A stretch of 64,000 bases of DNA from Pseudoscleropodium purum (GCA_963969395.1 OZ017796.1:17300501-17364500); one strand, 5' to 3'; shown: positions 1 to 12,519, numbered from the stretch's first letter. Program-made: numbers and translations. Notes: generated by a model from the letters alone, not told the origin.

Positions 1-48
1 CTTGTCGTTCACCATTTTCTCGTGCTTACCTTCTCCTTGCGTATCCAG

Positions 49-3000
49 ATCGTGCTTCTCACGCACCGCAATGCATTCTGTTGGCTGGACGAGTGGTTCG
101 ATCTCACTTTTGAGGAGGTACTGCCTCCTTGTCTGGAACATTGAACTGGTGCAAGTAGATGGAAGATGTGAATTGGTATCTATAATTATATGCTAATGCC
201 AATGGATGTTCCTTCTTTCTGAAAGTCTTTACTTTGCTGATTTGAGCTTGGTAATCGCTTGGTTTAGTTATGAAAGCCCGTTTTGTGTGCAGATATGTTC
301 TCGGGAAGTCCTGGGACGGCAAAGATTAAAGGCGACCGTAAAGCAACCACCTGTTATTGATCCCAGGACAGGGCAAGAAGTCTTCATAGAGCCTGAAGGG
401 CCATCTTCCCAGGACACTGATGACAGCGATGATGATTCCACGGTTGATTCCAGTGACATTGAAGCTGAATACTTTGAGGCTGAGGTGAGGCTGAGACTGT
501 AACGTAGAGACTGATGGGTTCTTCAAGTTTTCTTCTACCTTTTTCCTATCGACATCAGTGAGTATTCGTCTGAAATTATTTTTTCCATTGGTCACATCTT
601 TAGGACTGATCTGGGTCAGTTTGTGGGCTCAGTATTTGGTAGAAGCGTCGAGATATGGTACAGTAACTATTTGAATTCTTCATACTTGATTCACTATTGA
701 CTTTGTTAAGATGTTGGCGTATGGATTTTCTATATTACTTCACTTTATTTTTAATGCTTCGAATCGGCTCTTTGCGTTTATCATTTACGTGTGTCAATAT
801 GGTAAATGCAGATGGAGTTGGGCAATCAAAACGTTGAGCAGTTCGGTACCAGGCATATTCCAGGTACGTAACATTTAGTCAATGAAATACTAAGACTGCG
901 GAGCCATGACAGCGTACATAGTTGTTTCTAATTTCTTGTCTTGAATTCCCTTTTTTGGAGGGAGGGACTGGTTAAGTAGGTGTCCTAAAGCCTCTCCCCG
1001 GTGCCATGTACCTCAAGAAGTCATCCAGGGCTTCGACCTAGCTACTACCTAAATCTATTCGAGGTGCCTGTCCCTTCTAGTAGCTTATCCTTTCAAAGTG
1101 CTATAGAACATTATGCACCTGTTTTTTAATCATTGAAGCTCAATATTGACAGTTACTGGTTGCTGAAGCAGGGACCGATGCAGTGATCACTCAGCCTTCA
1201 GATGTGCCCGACAGGTAAGGTGCAGCTGCTTCTCACAACTTTCTTGACCGTAGAATTACATGGAAGCTCCTACCTTAGCTTGTCCCAGCATGCGTTGGTT
1301 CTGTTTTTCAACCAGCAGTAGCTTGACTCTCAAGGATAGGATGCGACGTTACTTCTATCATGCCTCTGCAGAGTAGATTGTCGTTATATCTGCATAATGA
1401 CTCTGGAATTGTATGGGTAGATGTGCAGTATGTGCTACACGTGGCATCCCAAACTCTCCCCCCGCTTTATTTTGTACAACTTGCGAGGAATACTTCTGCC
1501 AGCGTTGTTTTTCTGAGGTAAGTTCTTGTGCATTTCCACTTTTCAACGTGAAAGGTCACACCATCCCTTTTCGGTATAGATTGTTAAGATGTCCATGTAG
1601 CATGACATATGAAGAGGACCCCTCAAAATAACACGAGTAATGTCAGCTAGTTGTTGGGAAGGTAATTATATCCTGATTCATTTCTTTAGCAGATTCAATG
1701 TTTTTTTGTATCTTGCAGTTTCATGTCACCTCGCGACTGAAGGCACATACCACACAACGCATTTTGAATAGCTTTACATCTTTGGACTCTAGAAAAGTTG
1801 CGCGAGTGGACCAAGAGCGTCCAAAGAAAGATGCAGGCCTCCCTCCTGTACATGGAATATTTCAGAAGTCCACTGCTGACATCGCTCAATTGAATTATAC
1901 CGTAGCAAACGGGCAGGAATCAAACAACAGACAGGTCAGCGGTTGAAAAATGTTGCGTTTTGAATGTTGGCCTGCTAGCTTGCCCGAGTTTCGCCTCTTT
2001 TTCATCATGCTTTGTACTGCTAGATTACCTGGTTGTTGTAGCGATGACTGAAAATTAACCATGTGTTCAATGCAGGATGAGAGACTGTCTAACATTGGGA
2101 GCCCAGTTAAAGAGTTGGGAACACAGGAGCCCACATGGATTGGTCGAACAACATCAAAGCTGCGGTCTGTTAAAAGTGGATTTGGTGTCCTCAACGCTGA
2201 CGACGTGTCACTTCAGGTCGGTGATGCGTGTCTCAATTTAATTGGAATAGGCATGGTCTTGACATAACTTCAATAACTAGAACATTTTGAAGCGGGAGTA
2301 TGAGGTGAGATCTAAGCTGGAACTTGGGACAATCCCTGGAATCTGACATAGATTCTGTTACTCAGGACAACTCACACACGGGTGCATCAACTCTGCGGGT
2401 CGTTCCTTCAGACGCAGACATTAGTGGTTTTAGTCACCGCCCGAATGATTTGTCTGAAGAGCTAGTGCGAACTGTGGCTTTACTTCATCAACGAGCAGCA
2501 GAGTCGCTCTCGGTTGGTGCAGTGGCGCGCACTGGTTCCGATTTCAGCTCGGCAAAGCGAAAACTGGGTCGGCGATCCTCTCAAGTAAGCTCTACCAGCA
2601 AGCCATTGACAAACATTCTATCACATGTACCTGTACACTTGACGAATGGAGGAAGAATATTCAATTCCGTTCACGTGTTGCAGGCACTCCTATGATGTTA
2701 AACGTTTCTCAAAACCAAAAAATCATTTCATGTGCTTCAGTCATAACTTTTAATGATCGCAGTGGTTTTCATTTTTTTCCTTATTTTTGAGACTCATTTG
2801 TTACTTCTACATTATTTTTGCAAATTCTTGTTTGGATATTGTAGTGAATACCAAAATGAAGCCAAAGCTTACCCTTCCCATGACTAGATCATTGACTTTT
2901 GCCATTGGTGCAAAGTAGGTCAATCGAACTGTGAACTGTCTCCATTTTTTGTTCTTTTTTATTTTGAATGGCAAAAAAAATTCAAAATTAGATTGATTGG

Positions 3001-5608
3001 AATATCATGAAAAGTAATATTATTTTTTTTAACACATTTGAAAAAAATTCAGAACAATTGAACGTAGAGTCTCGGAATTATGTACGGTCAAAGTTTTGTT
3101 AACTTTACAAAGTATTTCACTTAAAAACACTCACCTTGCTTGATCTAGGTCAATTTCAAAATTTCAAAATTATTTTATAATAATATTTCAATGAAAGGTC
3201 ATCTCACAAGATCTTGCTAACCAGCTTTGTCTTCTAGGAGGTAATATTCTCAAAAGTGTGGTCATGGTCTTTAAACTGGAAATGTTCTTGATGTCGAAAT
3301 GGTTGGAACTATTTGTAATTGTTTCGGATACCATGATACAGGATCTCTCAGTCGCAGAAACCCTGGCGGAACACAAAGGAGAACAGGCAGCATTGGATCC
3401 ATACAGTGTGAAAGAAGTCTATCCTTCTTGGGACGTTGGGGTTTACGCTGACAGTTTGGAAGTAAATGTGCTTCCTGTAGAGTCTGCCATCAAAGCTTGT
3501 ACTGCTTTCCATCGGCGGTTGCAGTAAGGCTTTTCACATCTCCTCGTCAAATTCAATACTGTAATTGCGCTTTTCATTAGCCTGCATGTGAGTGTTTTTT
3601 TATTTGTGCAACGTCCTTTTGTCACTAAACCGTCTTCATTGGGTGAATTAGAGGCCTCTTGGAACTCTTGAAGCATGTGGAGCCTAAAGATATGGACCAT
3701 AAGCAACGTTTGTCCTTCTGGATCAACGTTTACAACACACTTATGCTTCATGTAAGTTCTCACTTTCTAGTCATGCTCTCTGTAGTCGTTGTGGTACACT
3801 CTGGTTTCTTATGCCACACATCCAATCCTGAAGATGATGTGGCTTTTAGAGGAAGAGTAATGTGAATCGCGTTTGTGTATTAATAATGCTAGAGTTTTAA
3901 ATTTCATTAATAGACAACATAATCCATGTTTTAGTCGTTACTGTGTACGTACATGCACCTTCGTTTTGTAGGCTATTTGGCTAGGCAGGCTGTTTTAGTA
4001 ACTGGATTACTCTGGCTGCGTTCACCAGGCGACTCTGATATATGGAGTGCCCAAGAATCATTATAAGAGGGTCAACCTGATGAATAAGGTGTGCTTTACT
4101 TCTTATGTCTTGATAGTCTTGCAGTCTCGTCATTGGAATATTGTCATCACATGCTTATCTGCCTTATCTAGTCTATATATGGATATCTTTTAGTTGTAAC
4201 TTCGTTTTATCTTTGCATCTCATTTTTGCAGGTGACGTACATTGTGGGTGGACATCAATATAGTCCATTGATGATTGAGCACTCCATATTGCGATCTAAT
4301 TCATATCGACCCGCACTGGTAATGTCTACCGTTCTCTCACTGCAAAACCTCCCAGATAGTTTTGTTCCTCATGTTTGTGGTTCTATCTATAAAAATCAAC
4401 AAAATTCATTATAATTGGTTCCATATATCTGCTGTACGTAACGTATTACCTATAAAATATACCTGGTATTTTAAATTCTCCCTATTTATCTCTATCAGAA
4501 TATACATGATGGTGATGCTTATGTATTGTATGTCAGGTTACTACCCTATGCAGACAAAATGCAGTCCCATTTTCCTCCCTTGTATGTTCAACATGCAGGC
4601 TTGTAAAGACATGAATCTGATATGTTATTGGTATTTTGACGGTGGTACGTGCTGCCAGGCAAGCCTTTTACCCATTCCTAGAATTAAGAAGAGTGATGAA
4701 CTTGCTGGTTCATCCCTTGACAATCCAGAGCCGCTGGTCAGTTTCGCCCTCTGCTGTGGAAGCAGGTCTAGCCCAGTGGTAAGTTCCATCTCAACTTTAC
4801 ATATTTGAAGCTGTCGGTTTGATACTTTGAGCTCTGTACCATGAGCTTAAGGGTACTTGGCTCATGTTTTTTCAGCTTTGCACATAATATCTCAAACCCT
4901 GGAACGTCGCCAAATTCTAGATTCTAAGGGCTTTACACTTCTCTTGATAAGCAAAATGTTAGGCCTTTAAATAGGTATTTGGAGACCACGGGACCAGATG
5001 GCAAGACATTAAAAGAATGGTCTTGTTTGTTTGACCATTACGTGAAGTGATACTCCACAAAATGGTCAAATCAGGCAAGACCACTCCATCAGCAAGGGAT
5101 TTTCCATTGAAGTGACATTTTTCCGTTAAAATTGGCAACGATTTTTGCAGCTGCGCAAAACTTGAAGAACCACTTCTGCATCTCAATTGCCAATTTAGTG
5201 AATATTGTGTTTAAGTTCCATTCAATCGACATGGTTGCTGTTTTGTGTAGTTTGTAACAAGTGGTCTTCATTCTGCAGTTGCGTGTGTACACCGTGATGA
5301 ACGTCGAAACCGAACTAGAACAAGCGTGTCGAGACTATTTGATGGCTGCTGTCGGTGTGAACAAGAAGAAATCGATCATCATACCCAAGATCTTGCACTG
5401 GTATGCCCGAGACTTCTCGCACGATGCCGAATCTTTAATTGAGTGGATTGCTGCCAGACTGCCCGTGGACAAGCGAGCAGCTTTGGACGAATGCACGAAG
5501 AAGCGATCTGGGAAATCTCGGAAAGCTGGGAGAGGCATCCGGCACCGTGTGTCTGTGCAGCCTTACGATTGGACTTTCCGTTATCTCTATGATGCAACGC
5601 TACTGTGA
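49..5608 (+). CDS. PITP / B-box-like zinc finger / DUF547 fusion protein (5'-truncated by window)
   Basis: Fourteen exons join in phase: 49-117, 293-484, 812-863, 1172-1214, 1421-1517, 1719-1934, 2076-2216, 2366-2584, 3342-3523, 3652-3751, 4029-4088, 4232-4318, 4659-4778, 5279-5608, giving 635 residues and a TGA stop; the start lies upstream of the window. Visible residues 1-23 contain HRNAFCWLDEWFDLT, which closely matches the C-terminal signature of class I phosphatidylinositol transfer proteins (HRQLFCWxDKWxDLT). An acidic Ser/Asp linker follows. Residues 120-161 form a C-x2-C-x13-C-x2-C-x4-C-x2-C-x4-H-x7-H cross-brace finger, B-box-like. From about residue 404 comes a full DUF547: RLSFWINVYNTLMLH, YGVPKN, IEHSILR, ALCCGSRSSP, LRVYT, LHWYARDF. 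PITP domains move phosphatidylinositol between membranes; the biochemical role of DUF547 is unknown. Least certain are the acceptors at 1421 and 2366, chosen for phase. Could instead be two genes, but no stop, start or phase break separates the parts. Confidence 0.8.
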
Positions 5609-7070
5609 ACAGGGAATTCTTATTCCATTTTGCTGTAGATATACATTCAATCTCCGTCTGCCCCGGCACACCTTTCAATCCGCCAACAATTTTTAGAGTC
5701 ATACATTCATTCAATCAATAAGGTATGCCTCATCCTAGCAAGAGTTTGAGGTCGCAGAATTTGAGCTGTGGGTTGCGGTTATCTGTTGTAAATATTGCCT
5801 CTTGTTTCTCTGGAGGGAAAACCTTCTTTCTAGATATTATTATATAGTTTCCTGTCATTGTAGTGGTTGGTAATTCTTTGCTACCTGATTATAACAGTAG
5901 AATCAATTTCTATTGAATGCGGGTGATTGGCGTGGAGACCAATTTCACATCAATTTACAGCTCAATGAGCTCGTTCCCTCCACCAGGATGCGTCTGATCT
6001 TCACCATCGTTTTGAAGATTAGATTAGATTAGATTCAGTTTGATTGATTGGGCTTCATCTTTTGATTGCTGTGTTGTATTGGTTGCGTTACTCAGCGAAT
6101 GGATTTGTCATGATTGAAAAAGGCATCTCCAAAAACAAACTGGACGGAAGAATCTTGCTAATTAACCTTGATAACTAGTCCAGCCATAGAGCGGCAAGTT
6201 GGTTATCCGACATAACCCTTTTCCTTTTGATCAACATTATCAAATGTTGGAAATCTATACTAGAAAGAGCTTTATATAAAAGTTGATTATGATCCATCGT
6301 CTGTAATGGAAGCCAAATTTTTTTCTATAAATTTTACAAGTGAAGCTAGCAACCAAGATAGGAAGCCTATGGTGGACCATTTGGTCATTGTTTGTAGTTA
6401 CATGGCTTATTGAATCCACAAATATTTTCTAGCAAGAGAACAACAAATTAGGGAATATTATACATTTTTGAAATGGAGAAAGATACAATTTAGGTATTTA
6501 AAGCAAAATTGCATAGCCTCCCATTGTGAATCAAAGGAAGGGAACTATACTTCCTTTTTTTTTGTAGCTAATGTAATTCCCTAAGTTCTCTATATGATTC
6601 CAATGACAATTCAAAAGTGTGCCTTCTCATTGTAGAATAATGCAAGAATCTTTTGTCATGTGTAGAGACAATGATGTTCAGTGAATTCATGAAATGGTGA
6701 CTTTGCAACCCAATTTCGATCTTTTGAGTCCTAATTCCAACTCTTTCAACTCCAATTGCGCACTCCGTACCTTACAACAGTACTAGTCAAAAAGTGGTCT
6801 TTAGAGCATTCAACTACAATATAAGTGTTGAAGCTTGATAGCAAACTTTGACATTGTCACTTGGTGCTTTTAGACCTTTCAATTAGTGTTGAGCACGGAG
6901 CTTTGTGCTAGTGTAGAGCACAACTCAGGCTATCCTTTGTTGCTTATTTGCATGAAGCCCCCTCCACTTGCGAAACTATCTCATCGTCCTCGTCAGAATC
7001 GACAGATATTAAAGGATATACTCCTGGCATAAGCTTTCAATAAAAATCTTGGATCCCTCGTTACTTTTGC
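5609..7070. other. Intergenic, 3' flank of the DUF547 gene
   Basis: The first 200-300 bases are probably the 3' untranslated region; an AATAA-like hexamer region lies near 5716. The rest is AT-rich with no recognisable coding potential or repeat boundary. A short run of GATTA repeats occurs near 6020. Confidence 0.4.
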
Positions 7071-7227
7071 ATGCAGTGTCCCAACAACGCCTACTCTGTT
7101 GCGTTGGATTCCCCTTTCAATCCCCAACAGGAATTGCAAGAGCAGGAACTGTGCGCTCAGTGCAACATGAATGAATCATTTCCAACCTTCTCCTTCTTTG
7201 AAGCGAACTGGCCACGGAAGAACCGGT

Positions 7228-7520
7228 CTACACTGCTGAGAGCTCCTGTTTCAGTTCAAGTTTCAAGGACTCATCATCAGAGAGAGAAGATGGCATCATC
7301 CGGGTTGGAATGATCCGCATTCCGCAATTGCTGGCGACGGATATACCTCCTGTTGTTCATGGAAACTGACGTCGGTACCTTGCGCTTTCTATAGCTGGAC
7401 ACGGCACGAGAAAGGAGGGTGGCTGAGCCAATAGTGCCCGCCAACAAACGGAACTCTTCGTTAACTAAGTCAGTACGTGGTGGATTAGGTCGTGTAGACC
7501 AGGAGGTTTTTAGGGCATGA
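7228..7520 (-). pseudogene. Possible gene fragment, unknown family
   Basis: On the minus strand a frame without stops runs from about 7520 to a TGA at 7277-7279 and has a protein-like composition (for example VNEEFRLLAGTIGS and RRYIRRQQLRNADHSNPDD). A (CT)n run lies just before the stop. In the adjacent frame the reading continues as SLSDDESLKLELKQELSAV to a TAG at 7228-7230, which suggests a dinucleotide slip in a decayed exon. The plus strand also has an open frame (7071-7313) across part of the same bases, so the strand is not certain. I do not recognise the family. Confidence 0.25.
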
Positions 7521-9954
7521 GAAGAATCTAGGCAGGCATAAGATCTTCACTTTTGCAAATCTAGGTTGATTTTCTTCCTTGAGGCCATTCTTAGATGGGC
7601 TGACTCAAAAGTTTACATTAGGAAAAAAAATGAGGCCACGGGAGGGCTGCGAGTTTGGGGGATGATTTCAAGTGCCAGCCCGTTGGTTGCCTGTGCACGG
7701 TGTCCAATGTCCGAGTTGGCACTAGTGGTGCTAGCACAACTCTGGGAAATATGAAGATGGTCGACCAAAAATTCAAAAAATTCATTAAAAATCCATTAGG
7801 CAAAGTATCAAACTCATCATTTGAACATTTATATTCAGGTCAATTTTCAAAAGCGAAAGAAAGAAATTTATTCATTAATGCGTAGAGAGATTAAAGTGTG
7901 GAGAGGTCATTTTTATAATGAAATCTATTATCCAATTTGAATCTTCAAAAGGTATGGGATAGATTGAAGGTGAGAGTTTGATTGCTCATTGTCAAAACAT
8001 AGGTTAAGCTCTTACTAATTCTACATATCCCACATGAGTTGCTTTTCCTCCCACCACCCCACTTGTATAACTATCTTCGACTTTCCATCATTTGCCACGG
8101 ATTGTAAAAGTAACTCATTCTTAAGGAACCTCATTCTCAATTAGATGAATCCATAATCAAATTTTTGGATCTAAATTGCAGATATTGTATGTTAGATGTT
8201 GAATATGATTAATAATTTTCACTTAAGTGTCAAATTCTTGAAAATTAAATAATAAAGTGCCAAACTCTATTTTCGAACTTTGATTAACTATTCAGCACCA
8301 AAGTGCCGAACCTACTACCTAAGTACGGTAGTTGTCAGAATGGAAAAAGAATCAAGTTTGCAATTTCATCTGAACGGTCCACTCCTGAGCCCGGTCGTGC
8401 ACTGCCCGCCCATTAAACTAAGCAGGTACAAGGGAATAATACACTTCTAAAAAACACTATCGACGGTGAACAAATCTTCTTAACAGCCTTCCACAGGGCT
8501 GAATTTTTTTGTAATGCTAGAGACAAATATCATGAAGCATGGACTAACCACTCTAGTCCCATCTTTGAATTATAGAGAAAAATATCATTTTTAATAAACT
8601 CACCCGTTTGATGTAGAGTACTTCATTCATTTTGTGTGTAGCTCCTATAGGAAGCTCTTGAAAATATTCATAATTCACCTAGCGGATGCTAAGACTCTTT
8701 GAGGTTAAAGGCAAGTGAACTCAATGTAGGCAAAATTGGTTGCCTTCTTCCAATGAGATGGTTAAATATGTAAGAGAAGGCAATAGCAATTAAAATCATA
8801 TTTTTCTCATATAGTATGATTATTTTCTATTGAATTTCAAAAGTGTATTGTCCAAAGAATCCTAAAGAGTCAATAGACCCCTAAAGTTAGAAAAAAATGC
8901 ATCTGGAATGATGTTCCTCACTTATAATGGTCCCCTTATTCCTAGCCTAAAACAAATACAACACCAAAACCTCCAAATAGTCATTTTATGAAATAACCCA
9001 TAATATAGAGGTTCTTATTGTGGGTGGCCTCACTACTTCTTTTTCCATCACTCAATACCACTCATACCTTTGATTGTTGTGATCACTCCTCTTGTCCCCC
9101 AATCTCAATCATTCCAAAATGACAGCTTTAGCCTTTGTAGTACCCCCATTGGACTACAGTCCCAAATGGATCTAACTTTACTTCCCTTCAATTTGAGCTT
9201 CTGGATATATATATATATAGTTAATGTCACTTTGTATTTGTTTTTTTTGGCAATTGCAATGTATTTAAAATAATGCAACCCCTTGGCGGCCTCTACTGGT
9301 CCAAAATGTTTCGAATGGGAGGCTTTTCTTCTCCCTGTCTTCTTGTTTTTTTCTACTACTAAAAGAAGACTGAACCCAATGGGGATGGGGCCCCTAGGAG
9401 TGGGTGGGTAGGTGGGTGGGTAGGGGGTACTGAACGAGGAATGAATGGATTCGTGCAAACTGGATGAGGCGATGTTGCTGGGGAGGCGACAAGGAAGGAC
9501 GGCTGGGAACTACTGTTCCCAATGCGGGAATGTCACCAATGGAACTAACTTAACTTACTGTAAAATATCTTATAAAGTAAAAGAGGGAGGGGAGCAATGG
9601 GTCAGCTCAGCTCTCAGCAGAGCAGCCGTTCAGTAAACTTAGTATTCGAACGGCTTTGGCCCGCCTGCAATGAAATGAAAGCTTCGGGAGGCGTTTCAAA
9701 AATTTTAAATTTTAAGGATTTTAAGAATTTTAAGAATTTTAAATTTTAAAAACAGCTTCGGGAGGCTCAACACTGACTGACTGGGCGGCTGGTCCCCATC
9801 TAAGTTACAGGACTTAAGTTAACATGTACGTTCTTTAAAAAAGAAAAAGAAAAAGAAAAAGAAAAAGAAAAAGAAAAGTTAACATGTGCGTTACTGGAGT
9901 GCCGGAGGAAACTTCTTCTGGACGGGGCTGCTTCTAGCATTGGGACCTAGCTGA
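7521..9954. other. Intergenic, AT-rich; G-rich tract and simple repeats at the end
   Basis: No gene seen. Notable items: a (TA)n run near 9208; a G-run-rich stretch at about 9380-9430 (alternating GGGT/GGTA runs); AT-only repeats of the ATTTTAA type near 9695-9750, flanked on both sides by GCTTCGGGAGGC; and an (AAAAAG)n run at about 9836-9876. Confidence 0.4.
9819..9892. repeat. (AAAAAG)n run between 15-bp direct repeats
   Basis: GTTAACATGTACGTT at about 9819-9833 and GTTAACATGTGCGTT at about 9878-9892 bracket an A-rich AAAAAG microsatellite. The layout resembles a target-site duplication around the tail of a retroposed sequence, but no body of a retroposon is left to identify. Confidence 0.4.
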
Positions 9955-11325
9955 CTGACCCTCGTGCTATACCTTTGGGGGGGGGGGAGGACATGGCGAC
10001 TTACCACGTTGGGCTTATCAGAACAAGACACGTGGCACTTAGTGGCCTCCAACGTAATAGCAGTAATAATAATACTCCCAAATACTAATATTAATACATG
10101 ATGATAATAATAACATTCTTGAACATGTTATACCCTTTCTATAGTATCATTGTCACGTGAATATATTTGTGCTACAATACTATAATACATGGATTTTCAT
10201 TCAATTCAAGTTGGGGAAAAAATTCATTCAAGAATCAATCCTCACATAGATTAATCCATGTCCCCCTCCTTTCCCATCTTTCCAACCCATTTAACTATAC
10301 TAGATAAAGCAATAGTTTTGAGATGGGCCCAACCAAATTCTTTTTATAAGCTTCAATATAGAACAAGCAATATGGAGTACAAACCAGAAAGGGGTTGTAC
10401 CTTGAAATTCATGAATGTTAGGTGGTGGTGGTGGTGATGATGATAAAAATAACATTAGTCTAGAGACCATTGTAAATGTGTACAAGAATATCCATTAGAA
10501 GATTTTTGGGGCCTCTGGATGCATGTGAGTTATCATAACCTGTGAATACAAGAAACAGGTTCGGCGCAGTGGTTTGACGTGGCCGAGCCCCTGCCACGTC
10601 ATTGACCAATTTTATTTATTTATTTTTGCATTTGGAGACTTTTTTTTTTTTTATGAAAAAAAAAATTCTAATAGCGGGCCGTTCCCCTCGCTGCGGGGAA
10701 CAACTGCAGGCTTCGAAATAAGCTTCTGGACCCCCCAAAACTCTTCTAATGCCTTTTGTAATGACTAATGACTACCCTCGTATTGTACCTTTGGGAGGAG
10801 GAGGATATGGCGACACAATGCAATAGGCTTATCAAGAAAAGATGCCTGACACTTAATGGCTTTCCAACGTAATAGTAATAGTAATAATAATAATACTCCC
10901 CAATACTAATATTTACACATGATGATGATAATAACATTTTTGAACATGTTGTATCCCTTCTATAGTATCATTGTGTCACATGAATATATTTGTGCTACAA
11001 TGCTATAGTAAATGGATATGGAGGGGAAAAAATTCATTCAAGAATCAATCCTCACATAGATTAATCCATATCCTTTTTAATCTATATCCTTTTTCCTTTC
11101 CCATCTTTCCAATCCATTTAGCCATACTAGGTAAAGCAATAGTTTTGAGATGGGCCCAACCAAGTTCCTTTCATGAGCTAGAATGTGAAACAAGCGACAT
11201 GGAGTACAAAACAGAAAGATGTTGTACCTTGAAATTCATGAATGTTAGGTGGTGGTGGTGATGATAAGAATAACATTAGTTTGGAGACCATTGTGAATGT
11301 ATACAAGAATATCCCCTTTGTAATT
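9955..11325 (+). repeat. Near-tandem duplication of a ~540-bp unit
   Basis: The sequence from about 9958 to 10493 reappears from about 10774 to 11314 in the same orientation with moderate divergence. Shared landmarks in order are the CCTTTGGG start, TAATAATAATACTCCC, CTATAGTATCATTGT, AAAATTCATTCAAGAATC, TGAGATGGGCCCAACCAA, GAAATTCATGAATGTTAGG with a GGT triplet run, and ACAAGAATATC. The first copy is interrupted at its right end by a 259-bp element (10493-10751), after which the unit resumes as CCTTTTGTAAT; the second copy reads straight through at that point. Confidence 0.75.
10493..10751. mobile_element. Short TIR element inserted in duplication copy 1
   Basis: It begins CATTAGAAGATTTTTGGGG and ends with the reverse complement of CATTAGAAGAGTTTTGGGG, giving about 19-bp terminal inverted repeats with one mismatch. 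The second copy of the surrounding duplication lacks it and so supplies an empty site. Inside are a GTTCCCC/GGGGAAC hairpin and a T-rich run. The termini and part of the body (a CATGGCA-type dyad next to a poly-T tract) resemble the element at 36471-36783, so the two probably belong to one non-autonomous family. No transposase is present. Confidence 0.6.
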
Positions 11326-12096
11326 CATTTCCTTTTCAATTGTATCTTCTGAAAGGATGGATGTCCATGTGCAAAATTGAGTCAAAGATGTGGTTATAGA
11401 TGTTTCCTACATATTTATGCACTCAATTTTAAAAAAATCCATTACCAATTTTTTCCAACCAATTACCATGTAAAACTATGAATTTTAAACAAACATAATT
11501 TTATGAAAAAATAAAATTTTGCTTGTTTGAAGTCCCAATTGGGTACATTTGATTGGAATTGCATAAAAATTGAATGTTAATTATTATAAGCAAGCCCCCC
11601 AATCCCCCCCCCCCCGAAAAAAAAATGTCCATTATATTCTATATTATACATAATTCTTTTCAATGGTTGAATACAATGGGTGGATGAATGTGCAAGTTTA
11701 TGGAGAAATGGAGGAAAAAACTAGCATACACTATACTTCTTTTTTTCCACTTTTTCCTCCATCTTCTTCCTCCATCCTTTTTCCTCCATTTCTCCCTCCA
11801 CATTCCATGTTCTCCTCTAGAACATTGAAAGGTCAATCCTCCCCCAAATTGAATTCAAGTTCGGCTACTTATGGTTGATTGATTTTTCAGTGTCATACAA
11901 TATTTCTACAACACATGTCCGTCCCTTCTCCTTGTTGTTGAATCCATGAACCCAACTTTGCCACAAGGTACGGGTGGTAACAACAATGATGTCATGGAGA
12001 TGTGATAGACAAGTTGCAAGATGGCTCACTTGATTAACTTACTTATTGCGTGCCCGAGGTCGCCTCTTCCCTTCCTTTTAGTTCCATTCATCAATT
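11326..12096. other. Intergenic, no feature seen
   Basis: AT-rich with homopolymer runs (C-run then A-run near 11600) and a pyrimidine-rich patch around 11740-11810. The short open frame at 11663-11878 is low-complexity and not supported as coding. Confidence 0.3.
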
Positions 12097-12439
12097 CATA
12101 ACCGGTTGTTGACTTTTTCAATGCTAACGTGGCAGTGTCCCATTGGCAACCCATCACCATTGCCATTCACAAGTTTCAATCATAACCTTCTTTTCTTTCA
12201 ACTTGCTTCCTTCACTCTTGGATCATGAAGGTTAAAGGTTGTGATTGACATATGTACAACCAATTATACATATTAGATAATCAATTGTACATTTTTCAAT
12301 CACCACCTTTGATCTTCATGATCCAAGGGTGAATTGAAAGGAAAGAAGGTTACGAGTTGCAACTTGTGAATGGCAATGGTGACAGGTTGCCTATGGGAGA
12401 ATGCCACGTTAGCGTTGAAAAAGTCAATAAATGGTTACA
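12097..12439. repeat. 343-bp foldback (near-complete inverted repeat)
   Basis: The two halves are imperfect reverse complements of each other almost to the centre near 12268. Paired landmarks: TTGACTTTTTCAA, GCTAACGTGGCA, CACCATTGCCATTCACAAGT, TTGGATCATGAAG and TGTACAA on the left all recur inverted on the right. The outer ends pair as ATAACC...GGTTAC. The unpaired centre is about ten bases. This is the form of a foldback MITE or of a long hairpin-RNA locus. No clear target-site duplication was found. Confidence 0.75.
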
Positions 12440-12519
12440 TGTGTATGATAACCTATTCACTGCTAGTGGGGCTCGTCGGTGGTCTAATACATAATTTCCA
12501 TTATCTTGCCAATATCGAG

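Noticed and set aside
1154..1171. Acceptor at 1152 for exon 4 of the DUF547 gene
   Set aside because: It would create an in-frame TGA within five codons; the acceptor at 1171 keeps the frame open and the phases consistent.
3000..3200. Extra exon in intron 8 of the DUF547 gene
   Set aside because: AT-rich with no phase-0 splice-bounded frame; the flanking exons already join in phase.
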